A stretch of 64,000 nucleotides of DNA from assembly GCF_026183675.1 (NCBI RefSeq), contig NZ_JAPIVK010000009.1:41951-105950 (forward strand), written 5' to 3'. The number at the start of each line of letters is the position of its first letter. Position 1 is the first letter of the stretch. The translations under genes were made by a program, and so were the position numbers. Below, one piece after another: positions 16,593 to 24,791 of this stretch. The DNA comes from Microbulbifer halophilus. Lineage in GTDB: Bacteria; Pseudomonadota; Gammaproteobacteria; Pseudomonadales; Cellvibrionaceae. Under the pieces are notes generated by a model. The model was not told the origin of the DNA. It saw only the letters and a list, made by a program, of their open reading frames with translations, and made no database searches.

Positions 16593-18096
16593 CGCGCAAC
16601 TCCTGTTTGGTCACCTTGCCCAGGGCGTTGCGGGGCAGCGCGTCCACCCACTGGAAGGCCCTGGGCACCTTGTAGCCGGCCAGGTACTCGCGACAGAAAG
16701 CGCGCAGCTGGTCCCGGTCCGGCGCCTCGACATCCGGGTGCAGGCCGCAGTAGGCCTTGCCCACCTCACCCCAGCGACCGTCGGGCATGCCCACCACCGC
16801 CACCTCGGCAATGGCCGGATGCCGCTCGAGCACCTTCTCCACCTCCGCCGGGTAGACGTTCTCGCCGCCGGAGATATACATGTCTTTCCAGCGGTCGACG
16901 ATGTAGTAGCAGCCGTCCGCGTCGCGGCGGGCCACGTCGCCGCTGCGCAGCCAGCCGTCCCGGATCGCCTCGGCGGTGGCGTCCGGGCGACCCCAGTAGC
17001 CCGGCGTGATATTGGGTCCGCGGACCAGCAGCTCGCCGGCCTCACCGTCGGGCAGATCCCTGCCGTCGCGGTCGACGATGCGCACCTCGGTAAGCAGCTG
17101 CGGGCGGCCCACGGAACCGGCCTTGTCGATCACCAGTTCCTCGTCGAGGAGGAACACCGTGGGGCCGGTCTCGGTCATGCCCATGCCGGTGCGCACGCGG
17201 ATACCCTGCTCCGCGTAGCGCTGCGCCACCGGCAGCGACAGGGGCGCGCCGCCGCAGCCCCAGGAGCGCACGCCCTTGAGCCGCTCGCCGTCGAAGCTCG
17301 GATGGTCCAGCAGGGCCTGGTAGACCGCCGGCACCCCGAAGAAGATGGTCGCCCTGTTTTCCAGTACCTGCAGTGACTGATCCGGATCGAAGGCGCGCGC
17401 CACCAGCACGCAGCCGCCCACCAGAAACAGCGCCGAGGAATACAGGTTGATGCCGGCGGTGTGGAACAGCGGCAGCACATTGAGCAGCACGTCGTCGCCG
17501 GTCAGGTTCACCGCCAGGCCGATATTGAGGTGGTTGGCCAGCATCATGCGGAAGGTCTGGATCACGCCCTTGGGCCGGCCGGTGGTGCCGGAGGTGTAGA
17601 GCAGGTACCAGGGGGTGTCCGGGTCCTTCTCCGGGTGCGGGCCCGGGTCCGGCTCGGTGGCGGCCAGGTCGGCGCAATAGTCGCGCTGGCCGTCGCCGGC
17701 GCCGTCCAGGGCCACCGCGGTGAGCGGCCCGCGGCGCCGGGCCAGGGTGGCCGCCGCCTCCGCGAACTCGCCGCCGAAGATCAGCGCGCCGGGCTCGCAG
17801 TCATCCATCAGCACCTCCAGCTCCGGCACCGCCAGGCGCCAGTTCAGCGGTACCAGGATCAGGCCGGCCTTGGCGCAGCCGAACAGCATGGCGAAGAACT
17901 CGGCGCGGCTGTGGCCCAGGTAGGCGAGCCGGTCGCCCTCGCGCAGGCCCCAGTGCTCGCGGGCGGCGGCCGCCAGGCGGGCGGCGCGTTCGTTGAGCTG
18001 GCGGTAGCTGTAGCGCTCGCCGCTGTCCAGGTCCTCCAGCGCCGGCCGCTCCGGCGTTACCCGCGCCCGCTGGGCGAGCAGGTCGAACATTTCCAT
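16573..18096 (-). CDS. Acyl-CoA synthetase (AMP-forming)
   Basis: A 507-residue member of the ANL superfamily that activates a carboxylic acid to its CoA thioester through an acyl-adenylate. The P-loop LLYTSGTTGRPKG lies near residues 163-175, GMGMTETGPT near 310 and the hinge/YIVDRWKDMYISGGENVYP near 400, with the catalytic Lys in LPRNALGKVTKQEL at the C-terminus. The ATG at 18096 has GGAG 7 bases upstream. The operon context is acyl-CoA beta-oxidation, but chain length or ring specificity cannot be read from sequence. Confidence 0.94.
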   Translation of the reverse strand: MEMFDLLAQRARVTPERPALEDLDSGERYSYRQLNERAARLAAAAREHWGLREGDRLAYLGHSRAEFFAMLFGCAKAGLILVPLNWRLAVPELEVLMDDCEPGALIFGGEFAEAAATLARRRGPLTAVALDGAGDGQRDYCADLAATEPDPGPHPEKDPDTPWYLLYTSGTTGRPKGVIQTFRMMLANHLNIGLAVNLTGDDVLLNVLPLFHTAGINLYSSALFLVGGCVLVARAFDPDQSLQVLENRATIFFGVPAVYQALLDHPSFDGERLKGVRSWGCGGAPLSLPVAQRYAEQGIRVRTGMGMTETGPTVFLLDEELVIDKAGSVGRPQLLTEVRIVDRDGRDLPDGEAGELLVRGPNITPGYWGRPDATAEAIRDGWLRSGDVARRDADGCYYIVDRWKDMYISGGENVYPAEVEKVLERHPAIAEVAVVGMPDGRWGEVGKAYCGLHPDVEAPDRDQLRAFCREYLAGYKVPRAFQWVDALPRNALGKVTKQELRDDAARR

Positions 18097-18145
18097 CGAT
18101 TACTCCGCTTGTCTATGGGGAGCGGGCGGGCCCGCTGCCGCCGGT

Positions 18146-20623
18146 TCAGGGGTTGATCTCACTCCAGCTGAATTTGGTGACCCGGTTGCTGATCAGCGAG
18201 AAGACATAGACGCTGCCGTCGCCCACCGCCACCTGCTCGGCATCGAACAGGCCGCCGGGCCGGGTGCCCAGGGCGGGATCGAGCCAGTGGCCCCGATAAG
18301 CGGGGCTGATCACGCCGCTGGCGTCGGGGCTGTAGGCGTCCGGGTTGTTCCAGGCCCGGGCCACCATGTTGAAGCCGTCGGCCACCAGCAGGGCGTCCTG
18401 CTGGGCGTCGTAGGCCAGGCCCGCGGGCAGGAAAAAGCGCTGCGGATCCAGGCTGTCCGGGTGGTCGTAGGTGCCGCCACCCAGGCCCAGCTGGCCGATC
18501 AGCGCGCCGCTGGCCGGGTCCAGGGCCTGGAGGCGCTGGTTGCGGCGGTCGGTGACGTAGACCCGGCCATCCAGCGCCAGCACGCTGCCGATCTGGTCAA
18601 AGGTGCCGGCGGCGCCCTGTTCGAAGAAGTCCGGGCCCAGGCTCCAGTTCTCGCCCAGGTCATTGCCCTTGTCGGGGTCCGGACCGCCGGCGTACCAGTT
18701 GCCGTCGAGGGTACCGCTGCCGCTGTCGTAATCGAAGCGCCACACAGTGTTGCCGAAGCTGGTGATGAAGATGCCGTGTTCGTCCGGGCTGGCACCGCTG
18801 CGCGCGGACACCGCCACCGGGTAATTGGTGTTGCTGGATGTCAGGGCGATGGCCGGCACCGACAGGCCCCCGGTGCGGTAGGTGAGGTTGAACAGCTCCT
18901 CCAGGTTGCCGTCGGCGTCGTAGATGCGCAGGCTGGCGTCGCCGGTGTAGGGCCAGGGCAGGGTGGCGTCGGCGGCCACCAGCACGGCCACCGCCTCGCC
19001 GATGTTGGGATCGGTGAAGGTGGCGATGCCGGTCACCCCGTAGCTGATGTCGGTGCCCGGGAAGCGGCCCCGATAGTTGCCGCTGGCGTCGTAGATGTTG
19101 ATGCGGGTGTTGGGGGTGTCGCTGACCAGCAGGCGGCTCTTGGAATCCAGCCAGGCCATGCCGCTGGACGAGTGGAGCTGCCCGGCCAGGGTGCGCGGGT
19201 GGCCCCAGAATTCATGGTCGGCGACGCCGCCCACCCCCTCGGACACGGAGCAGCGCAACAGGGTGTCGCCATCGCTGCTGCTCCAGCATTTCTTGATGCG
19301 GTTGTTGCCCGAATCGCTGACCAGGTGCACCCGGGCGTCGGGGAAGTAGTAGCCCCAGGAGTAGATGTCTTCCCGGTAGAAGGCGCCATCGGGGCCGATC
19401 ACCGGCACCAGGTCGTTGGGCAGCTGGAAGGCCTCGTCCTCGGTGGCGGAAGCCGAGCGCATCTCCACCTGGTGGATGCCCAGGCGACCGTATACCCAGG
19501 TGGCCTCGGCATCGGCGCTACCGCTGGAGCGGTAGCGCACCGGGTCGGTGTCGGTGGTGGCCGCCAGGTTGGGGAACAGGATGATGCGGCCGTTGTAGGT
19601 GTCGGCCACGTAGAGGTTGCCGTCCAGGTCGGTGCGCACGCCGCGCGGGCGTTTCAGGTGGTCGACGTCGCCGTCGTCATCGCGGAAGCGGCCCAGCATA
19701 TCGTCCAGGGTGAGCTGGCCGGTGGCGGTGTCCACGCGGAAGATCTTGATGCGGTTGTTGCCGTTGTCCGCCACGTACAGGTAGGTGGCGCCGTTGTCCG
19801 GCGACTGGTAGTAGGTCATGCCCTGGGGAATGCGGTAGCCGTCGCGCTTGTCCGGCTCGCCGGCGTAGTCGTCGTAGTGGGTGGAGTCGGTGCCGTAGTT
19901 CTTGTCCACGCCGCGGATGATCGGCCCCGCGCCCAGGTAATCGCCGTTGGCGTCCCGGTGGCCCAACGTCTGGATCAGGTCCACCTGGTAGCCGTTGTCC
20001 GGGTCGATGGTGAACGCCTTGACGCGGTGGTTGAACTCATCGGAGACATAGATGAACCCCTGCGGCGTGATCACCATGTTGCGCGGCAGGTAGATATCCT
20101 CGCCGCCGCCGTGGCCGTGGCCGGGCTGCCCGAACGAGGTGACATACTCGAAGTCGCCGGCGGCGCCGGCCAGGGTGCGGAAGAAGTGAATCTGGTGACG
20201 GCCCACGTCGTTCACGTAGAGGCCGGCCAGGCGGTCGTCGTCGGCTTCGCTTGCGGACAGGAAGGCAATGCCCAGCGGCGCGCGGATCTCCGGCACACTG
20301 CTGGCGGGGCTGTCCGGCGCCAGCGCCTGGTCGGCGTCGTCCAGGGTGCCGATCAGGGCGCCGTCGAGATTGAGGACCTTGATTTCATGGTTGCCCATGT
20401 CCGCCACGTAAACGCGGGTGCCGGCGGCGCCCTGGCTCAGGGTATCGCGATCGTAGCTGACGGTGGTGGGGGTGTTGAACTGGTATTGCTGGTGGGCCGG
20501 CTCGCCGCTGAGTTCCGCGGAGCGGTCCTCGTCGGCAAAGGTCTCGAAGGCGGCGGCGCTCAGGGGCAGGGCCCCGATCAGCACCGCCTGGCCCAGACGG
20601 CTCAGGATGGTGGTCAGTCGCAT
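18146..20623 (-). CDS. Exported NHL-repeat beta-propeller protein
   Basis: An 825-residue protein with a Sec signal peptide (ends near LPLSAAAFE). The rest is built from NHL-type repeats, each with the pattern hydrophobic strand - VxDxGNNRIxxF. Clear copies include YVADMGNHEIKVLNL, YVSDEFNHRVKAF, YVADNGNNRIKIF, YVADTYNGRIILF, LVSDTPNTRINIY and YVTDRRNQRLQAL. It therefore forms one or two propellers in the periplasm or outside. NHL propellers bind proteins, glycans or lipids; no catalytic motif is seen. It is embedded between the enoyl-CoA hydratase and acyl-CoA synthetase genes with gaps of about 40-50 bases, so it belongs to the operon. Confidence 0.88.
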   Translation of the reverse strand: MRLTTILSRLGQAVLIGALPLSAAAFETFADEDRSAELSGEPAHQQYQFNTPTTVSYDRDTLSQGAAGTRVYVADMGNHEIKVLNLDGALIGTLDDADQALAPDSPASSVPEIRAPLGIAFLSASEADDDRLAGLYVNDVGRHQIHFFRTLAGAAGDFEYVTSFGQPGHGHGGGEDIYLPRNMVITPQGFIYVSDEFNHRVKAFTIDPDNGYQVDLIQTLGHRDANGDYLGAGPIIRGVDKNYGTDSTHYDDYAGEPDKRDGYRIPQGMTYYQSPDNGATYLYVADNGNNRIKIFRVDTATGQLTLDDMLGRFRDDDGDVDHLKRPRGVRTDLDGNLYVADTYNGRIILFPNLAATTDTDPVRYRSSGSADAEATWVYGRLGIHQVEMRSASATEDEAFQLPNDLVPVIGPDGAFYREDIYSWGYYFPDARVHLVSDSGNNRIKKCWSSSDGDTLLRCSVSEGVGGVADHEFWGHPRTLAGQLHSSSGMAWLDSKSRLLVSDTPNTRINIYDASGNYRGRFPGTDISYGVTGIATFTDPNIGEAVAVLVAADATLPWPYTGDASLRIYDADGNLEELFNLTYRTGGLSVPAIALTSSNTNYPVAVSARSGASPDEHGIFITSFGNTVWRFDYDSGSGTLDGNWYAGGPDPDKGNDLGENWSLGPDFFEQGAAGTFDQIGSVLALDGRVYVTDRRNQRLQALDPASGALIGQLGLGGGTYDHPDSLDPQRFFLPAGLAYDAQQDALLVADGFNMVARAWNNPDAYSPDASGVISPAYRGHWLDPALGTRPGGLFDAEQVAVGDGSVYVFSLISNRVTKFSWSEINP

Positions 20624-20663
20624 AGTGGCCTCTCGTTTTTATTGTCGGTATGGGTTTTTGCTG

Positions 20664-21428
20664 TTAATCGCGACCGAGGAATGCGGCCATGCCGCGATCC
20701 GCCTCATCGCTGTCGATCTGCTCCAGGAAATGCCGGTATTCGGCGTCCAGGGCCCGGGCCACCCGCTCCGGGTCCGGGCGCGTCAGGGTCAGGGTATGGC
20801 GCACGCTGCCGGGCCAAGCGACGCGCAGGCGTCCGGCCACCTCGCGCGCCCTGTCCGCCACGCCACCGTCGTCGGCCAGGTACTGCACCAGCCCCAGGTC
20901 CAGGGCCTCGCGGGCCTCGATGCGGCGGTTGGTGAGCTGCACATCCAGGGTCCGGCCGCGGCCGATGCGCTCAGGCATCAGCGCGGTCCAGCCGCCATCC
21001 GGGCTGAAGCCCACGGCGGTGTACCAGGGGGCGAAATGGGTCCGTGGCCCGGCCACGGCGATATCGCAGGCCAGCACCAGGCCCACCGAGCCGCCGGTGA
21101 CCAGGCCCTGCACCGCCGCCACCGTGGGCACCGGCAGGCGCAGCAGATCCAGCATCGCGGCGTTGAGCGCGCCCACCACGCGCTCGGCGTAGGCACGTCG
21201 TTCGCCGCGGGGTGTGTCGTAAAAAGCGGCCACGTCGCCGCCACTGGAAAAGGAGCGCCCTTCGGCGTCCAGGATCAGCGCCGCCGGGCGTTCCTCCCGG
21301 CAGCGCGCCAGGGCCTCGCGCAGGCCGTCCAGAAGTTCCGGCACCAGGGCGTTGTGGCGCTCGGCGCGGTCGAGGGTCAGGGTGGCGATGCCATCGGCCT
21401 GTTGATAGCGCACCGGTACCGTATTCAT
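20664..21428 (-). CDS. Enoyl-CoA hydratase/isomerase family protein
   Basis: A 254-residue crotonase-fold protein. The oxyanion-hole segments FSSGGDVAAF and VTGGSVGLVLACDIAVA are present, which bind and polarise the acyl-CoA carbonyl. The hydratase glutamates are not both obvious, so isomerase activity is possible. Its ATG overlaps the tetR stop codon as ATGA, coupling it to the regulator gene. It works with the acyl-CoA synthetase and MaoC proteins downstream. Confidence 0.9.
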   Translation of the reverse strand: MNTVPVRYQQADGIATLTLDRAERHNALVPELLDGLREALARCREERPAALILDAEGRSFSSGGDVAAFYDTPRGERRAYAERVVGALNAAMLDLLRLPVPTVAAVQGLVTGGSVGLVLACDIAVAGPRTHFAPWYTAVGFSPDGGWTALMPERIGRGRTLDVQLTNRRIEAREALDLGLVQYLADDGGVADRAREVAGRLRVAWPGSVRHTLTLTRPDPERVARALDAEYRHFLEQIDSDEADRGMAAFLGRD

Positions 21429-22066
21429 GATTTCTCCTTATCGCCGCCCGGGGCGAGGCCGTTGCGGAACAGGTCAGAAATGGTGGCGACGATATCGTCG
21501 AAGGGGGTGTCCTGTTCCCACAGGGCGTAGCGCAGGCCCAGGAAATTGGCTATTCCCATCAGGGCCCAGACCCGCACTTCGTTGTTGCCGGGGCGGATTT
21601 CGCCCTTGCGGGTGGCGTCGGCGAGCATGCGCACATAGCCCCTGCCGAAGGCCTCGTAGTAGTCGCGGTAGATGGTTTCGTCCACGAACTGGGCTTCCTG
21701 CAGCACCCGATAGAGCGAGGGGTTGTCGTGCAGGTACTGGAGGAAAGCGCGCAGGCCCTTCTCCTCCGCCTCGAGCCGATCGCGGGCGCCGGCGATTTCC
21801 GCCTCCAGGTGGGCGCGCAGCTGGTGGCCCATATCGCGCACCAGTTCGCGCAGGGTTTGCTCCTTGCCGGCGAAGTAGGTGTAGAACGTGCCCTGGGCCA
21901 CGCCGGCGGCGCGGGTGATGTCGGCAATGCCGGCGCGGTGGTAGCCGAGGGTGCCGAAGGCCTCCTCCGCCGCCTTGAGAATGCGGGCGCGGGTACGCGC
22001 GCCGCGGGCGGTCTTGGGGGCGCCGGGGCCGGCGTTGTCGATGCGGGCGATGGCAACAGAATTCAT
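21425..22066 (-). CDS. TetR family transcriptional regulator
   Basis: A 213-residue repressor. The N-terminal helix-turn-helix (AFGTLGYHRAGIADITRAAGVAQGTFYTYFAGKEQ in part, e.g. GVAQGTFYTYF) is typical. The C-terminal ligand domain resembles fatty-acyl-CoA-responsive TetR proteins. It is the first gene of the operon and starts 34 bases downstream of a perfect inverted repeat, suggesting self-repression relieved by an acyl-CoA. The ligand is inferred from its operon partners only. Confidence 0.9.
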   Translation of the reverse strand: MNSVAIARIDNAGPGAPKTARGARTRARILKAAEEAFGTLGYHRAGIADITRAAGVAQGTFYTYFAGKEQTLRELVRDMGHQLRAHLEAEIAGARDRLEAEEKGLRAFLQYLHDNPSLYRVLQEAQFVDETIYRDYYEAFGRGYVRMLADATRKGEIRPGNNEVRVWALMGIANFLGLRYALWEQDTPFDDIVATISDLFRNGLAPGGDKEKS

Positions 22067-22099
22067 AGGGCCACTTCTTTTCCGTGCGATGTTTGAAAC

Positions 22100-22115
22100 A
22101 TGAATCGGTATTCAT
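22100..22115. promoter_or_regulatory. Candidate TetR operator
   Basis: ATGAAT-CGGT-ATTCAT is a perfect 6-bp inverted repeat with a 4-base spacer, directly upstream of the tetR start codon. Its form resembles operators of acyl-CoA-responsive TetR regulators. An adjacent GTTTGAAAC palindrome at 22091-22099 may be part of the same site. Confidence 0.6.
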
Positions 22116-22272
22116 ATTAAATCAGGCGCGTGGCCATTTAACTCATACCTTGGTCATACAGACCGCCCCAGCCACCGCTGTTAGGATTTCTGCAATCTGG
22201 AAAAAGCCGGAAAAGAAAGGCTCAGCCACGCCGGCCCAACCATGAAGAAAATAACAGCCGCGGGAGTTTTCA

Positions 22273-23061
22273 GTGCAGCGGGAACAGCGACAGCCAGTCT
22301 TGATTACCGGGTCCACCAGCGGCATCGGTCTCGCCATTGCCCACGCCATGGCAGAAGCGGGATACCCGGTCATGCTGCACGGCATCATGTGGCCGGAAGA
22401 GGGCGAGATTCTCGCCAGCGAGTTTCGCGATCGCTACGGCGTGGACTGCGGAATCAGCACCGCCGATATTGACAGCGAGGCCGGCTGCGCGCAGCTGGCG
22501 GCCGACACCCGCGAGGCCCTCGGCAATCCCTCGGTACTGGTCAACAACGCCGGTGTCCAGTTCACCGCGGATGCACACCACTTCCCCATCGAACAGTGGC
22601 AGAGAATACTGTCCATCAACCTGAGCGCGGCCTTCTATCTGTCCCGCGACCTGCTGCCGGGTATGCGCGACGGCAACTGGGGCCGCATCGTCAATATTTC
22701 CTCGGTGCACGGCCTGGTGGCCTCGGAACAGAAGGCGGCCTACTGCGCCGCCAAGCACGGCCTGATCGGCCTCACCCGGGTGCTGGCGCTGGAAAACGCC
22801 GACCGCGGCGTGACCGCCAATGCCATCTGCCCCGGCTGGGTGGAGACACCGCTCATCCAACCACAGATCGAGAGAATCGCCAGCGACGAAAACCTCGATA
22901 TCGAAACTGCGAGGGCGCAGCTGATCGGCGCCAAACAGCCCATGCCCAAAGCCACCAGCCCCGAGGCCATCGCCGGTCTGGTGCTGTACCTGTGCGGGCA
23001 ATACGCCGATACCATTACCGGCGCCGCACTGCCGGTGGACGGGGGTTGGACCGCGCAGTAG
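22273..23061 (+). CDS. bdhA: 3-hydroxybutyrate dehydrogenase (SDR family)
   Basis: A 262-residue short-chain dehydrogenase interconverting 3-hydroxybutyrate and acetoacetate with NAD. The nucleotide motif TGSTSGIGLAIA, NNAG, and the catalytic Ser (NISSVHGL), Tyr-X3-Lys (YCAAKHG) are all present. The segment HGLVASEQKAAYCAAKHGL and the C-terminal VDGGWTAQ match the D-3-hydroxybutyrate dehydrogenase group. It starts at a GTG behind GGGAG. A response-regulator gene follows 42 bases later, suggesting a shared transcript with a C2/C4 acid control system. Confidence 0.9.
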   Translation: MQREQRQPVLITGSTSGIGLAIAHAMAEAGYPVMLHGIMWPEEGEILASEFRDRYGVDCGISTADIDSEAGCAQLAADTREALGNPSVLVNNAGVQFTADAHHFPIEQWQRILSINLSAAFYLSRDLLPGMRDGNWGRIVNISSVHGLVASEQKAAYCAAKHGLIGLTRVLALENADRGVTANAICPGWVETPLIQPQIERIASDENLDIETARAQLIGAKQPMPKATSPEAIAGLVLYLCGQYADTITGAALPVDGGWTAQ

Positions 23062-23103
23062 TATTTTCTGCACCCTCGACAATTTTTATAAAACGGGTGT
23101 GAA

Positions 23104-23724
23104 GTGAATTACCGACTGCTGATTGCCGACGACCACCCCCTCTACCGCGATGCCCTGGCGACTACACTGACGCGCCATTTCCCCGACTGCACATTGCTGC
23201 AGGGCGAGGATCTGCAGTCCACACTCGGCGAACTGCGCAACAGCGAAATCGACCTGTTGCTGCTGGACCTGAATATGCCCGGCAGCGAGGGCTTCAACGG
23301 CCTGGCACAGATCCGCAACGACTTCCCCGCGGTGCCGGTAGTGGTGATTTCCGGCAGTGACAAACACTCGGTGATCCAGCAGGCCGCCGCCTTCGGCGCC
23401 AGCGGCTTCCTGTCCAAGACGGCCAAGCCGGATGAAATGGTGCAGTGCATCGAGCGAGTTTTCGCCGGCGAACAGTGGTTCAACCCGGAGGCGATGCAGG
23501 AGGCGGAAGAGACACCACTCGCCGAGCGCCTGGCCCGGCTGACGACACAGCAACTACGTATCTTCCAGATGATTGCCCGTGGGCAGCTGAACAAGCAGAT
23601 CGCCTACGAACTGGATATCACCGAGCCCACGGTAAAAAGCCATGTGACGGCGATTCTGCGCAAACTGGAATTGCGGGACAGGAAGCAACTGATTCGGGAG
23701 GCGCAGTCGCTGACCCTGCTTTAG
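23104..23724 (+). CDS. LuxR family response regulator (CrbR/ErdR-like)
   Basis: A 206-residue response regulator with a receiver domain (acidic pair Asp9-Asp10, phospho-acceptor Asp55, conserved Lys in LSKTAKPDE) and a C-terminal LuxR/NarL helix-turn-helix (LNKQIAYELDITEPTVKSHV). It starts at a GTG. The domain type and the presence of a symporter-type hybrid kinase 2.4 kb away fit the CrbS/CrbR (MxtR/ErdR) pair, which controls acetate assimilation and acs in Vibrio and Pseudomonas. Position behind bdhA supports a role in short-chain acid use. Confidence 0.88.
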   Translation: MNYRLLIADDHPLYRDALATTLTRHFPDCTLLQGEDLQSTLGELRNSEIDLLLLDLNMPGSEGFNGLAQIRNDFPAVPVVVISGSDKHSVIQQAAAFGASGFLSKTAKPDEMVQCIERVFAGEQWFNPEAMQEAEETPLAERLARLTTQQLRIFQMIARGQLNKQIAYELDITEPTVKSHVTAILRKLELRDRKQLIREAQSLTLL

Positions 23725-23755
23725 GTCATGCCGGACTCGAGCCGGTATCCAGACC

Positions 23756-23828
23756 GTAGGGTGCGCCGCGCGCACCGGAAAAACCTCGCCTCTATCGGCT
23801 CTCGTTCGGTGCGCACGGCACACCCTAC
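23756..23828. repeat. Inverted-repeat element between response regulator and esterase
   Basis: The arms at 23756-23777 (GTAGGGTGCGCCGCGCGCAC...) and 23807-23828 are near-perfect inverted copies of 22 bases with a loop of about 29 bases. It lies between convergent genes and can serve as a bidirectional terminator. The GTAGGGTGCGCCG end is typical of short non-autonomous repeats in this group. Confidence 0.65.
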
Positions 23829-23858
23829 AAGACGTAGGAGCCCGCTTTCGTCACGGGT

Positions 23859-24791
23859 TCAGATTCCGCGCACATACTCGCCCACATGCCGATAGAGTTT
23901 CGCGCAGGCCTCCGGCACCAGCTTTTCCAGATTCAAAAATGCGTGGATCATATCGTCGAAATGCAGTGACTCGGTGGCGATACCGACCCCCTGCAGCTTT
24001 TTCAAATAGGCATAACCCTCGTCTCGCAGCGCGCAGAACTCGGCGGTAATCACCAGTGACGGCGGTAGATTGTCGGTAAATTCGCCGTGCAGCGGCGAGG
24101 CGAGCCGGGGGTTTTCCGAACCCTGAAAATAATTGTCGAAATACCAGAGAATTTTCTCTTTCTCCAGCAGGTAGCCGCTGCCGTTCTCCTCGATCGACGG
24201 CTGCAGCATTGTGTAATCGAGGCCCGGGTAGATCAGCACCTGTGCGGCAATATCGTGCCGGCGGTGTTGCAGCAGGCGGCAGGCAGCGGCGCAGAGTGCG
24301 CCGCCGCCGGAATCCCCCATCAGGATCCAGCGGTTGTCGTGCTCGATATTTTTCCGGTCCAGCACCGCACCCAGGCCGCGCACCACACTGATCAGGTCGT
24401 TCAGCCCGGCGGGGTAGGGATTCTCCGGCGCCAGGCGATACTCCACTGATACCAGCGTGCGTCCGCAGGCCTCCGCCAGGCGTCGGCAGATGGGATCGTA
24501 GACACTGACACTGCCGGCCATATGGCCGCCGCCGTGACAGTAGATAATCGCCGGTCCCGGCTCGGCATTCCTCGGTTGGTAAATCCGCACCGGCACCGCA
24601 TATGCACCGCCGTACACCAGGGTTTCGCAGACCGCCATCTCCGGCCCCGGCCCGACAAAAGTGCGCGTCAGGTTGGCGAGGCTCTCGCGGGCGGAAATCG
24701 GCGTGGCTTCAAAGCCGGCAGCTTTCATTTTCGCCAGCTGGGCGTTGACGCCTTGCAGCCATTCGGCCAGTTTCGGGTCAAGCCGGCGCAT
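23859..24791 (-). CDS. Alpha/beta hydrolase, HSL (family IV) esterase
   Basis: A 310-residue esterase. The oxyanion motif HGGGHMAG and the nucleophile pentapeptide GDSGG (in MGDSGGGALCAAA) identify the hormone-sensitive-lipase family, with the catalytic His in DMIHAFLNL. No signal peptide is seen, so it is cytosolic. The ATG at 24791 has GGAGG 6 bases upstream and overlaps the MFS gene by 14 bases. Family members cleave short acyl esters; a role on hydroxyalkanoate-type oligomers imported by the MFS partner would fit the 3-hydroxybutyrate context but is inference. Confidence 0.88.
   Translation of the reverse strand: MRRLDPKLAEWLQGVNAQLAKMKAAGFEATPISARESLANLTRTFVGPGPEMAVCETLVYGGAYAVPVRIYQPRNAEPGPAIIYCHGGGHMAGSVSVYDPICRRLAEACGRTLVSVEYRLAPENPYPAGLNDLISVVRGLGAVLDRKNIEHDNRWILMGDSGGGALCAAACRLLQHRRHDIAAQVLIYPGLDYTMLQPSIEENGSGYLLEKEKILWYFDNYFQGSENPRLASPLHGEFTDNLPPSLVITAEFCALRDEGYAYLKKLQGVGIATESLHFDDMIHAFLNLEKLVPEACAKLYRHVGEYVRGI

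Noticed and set aside
18287-20935. 882-codon plus-strand frame antisense to the NHL gene
   Set aside because: Its translation is a low-complexity Val/Gly/Ala/His string produced by reversed NHL codons; the minus strand has the signal peptide and repeats.
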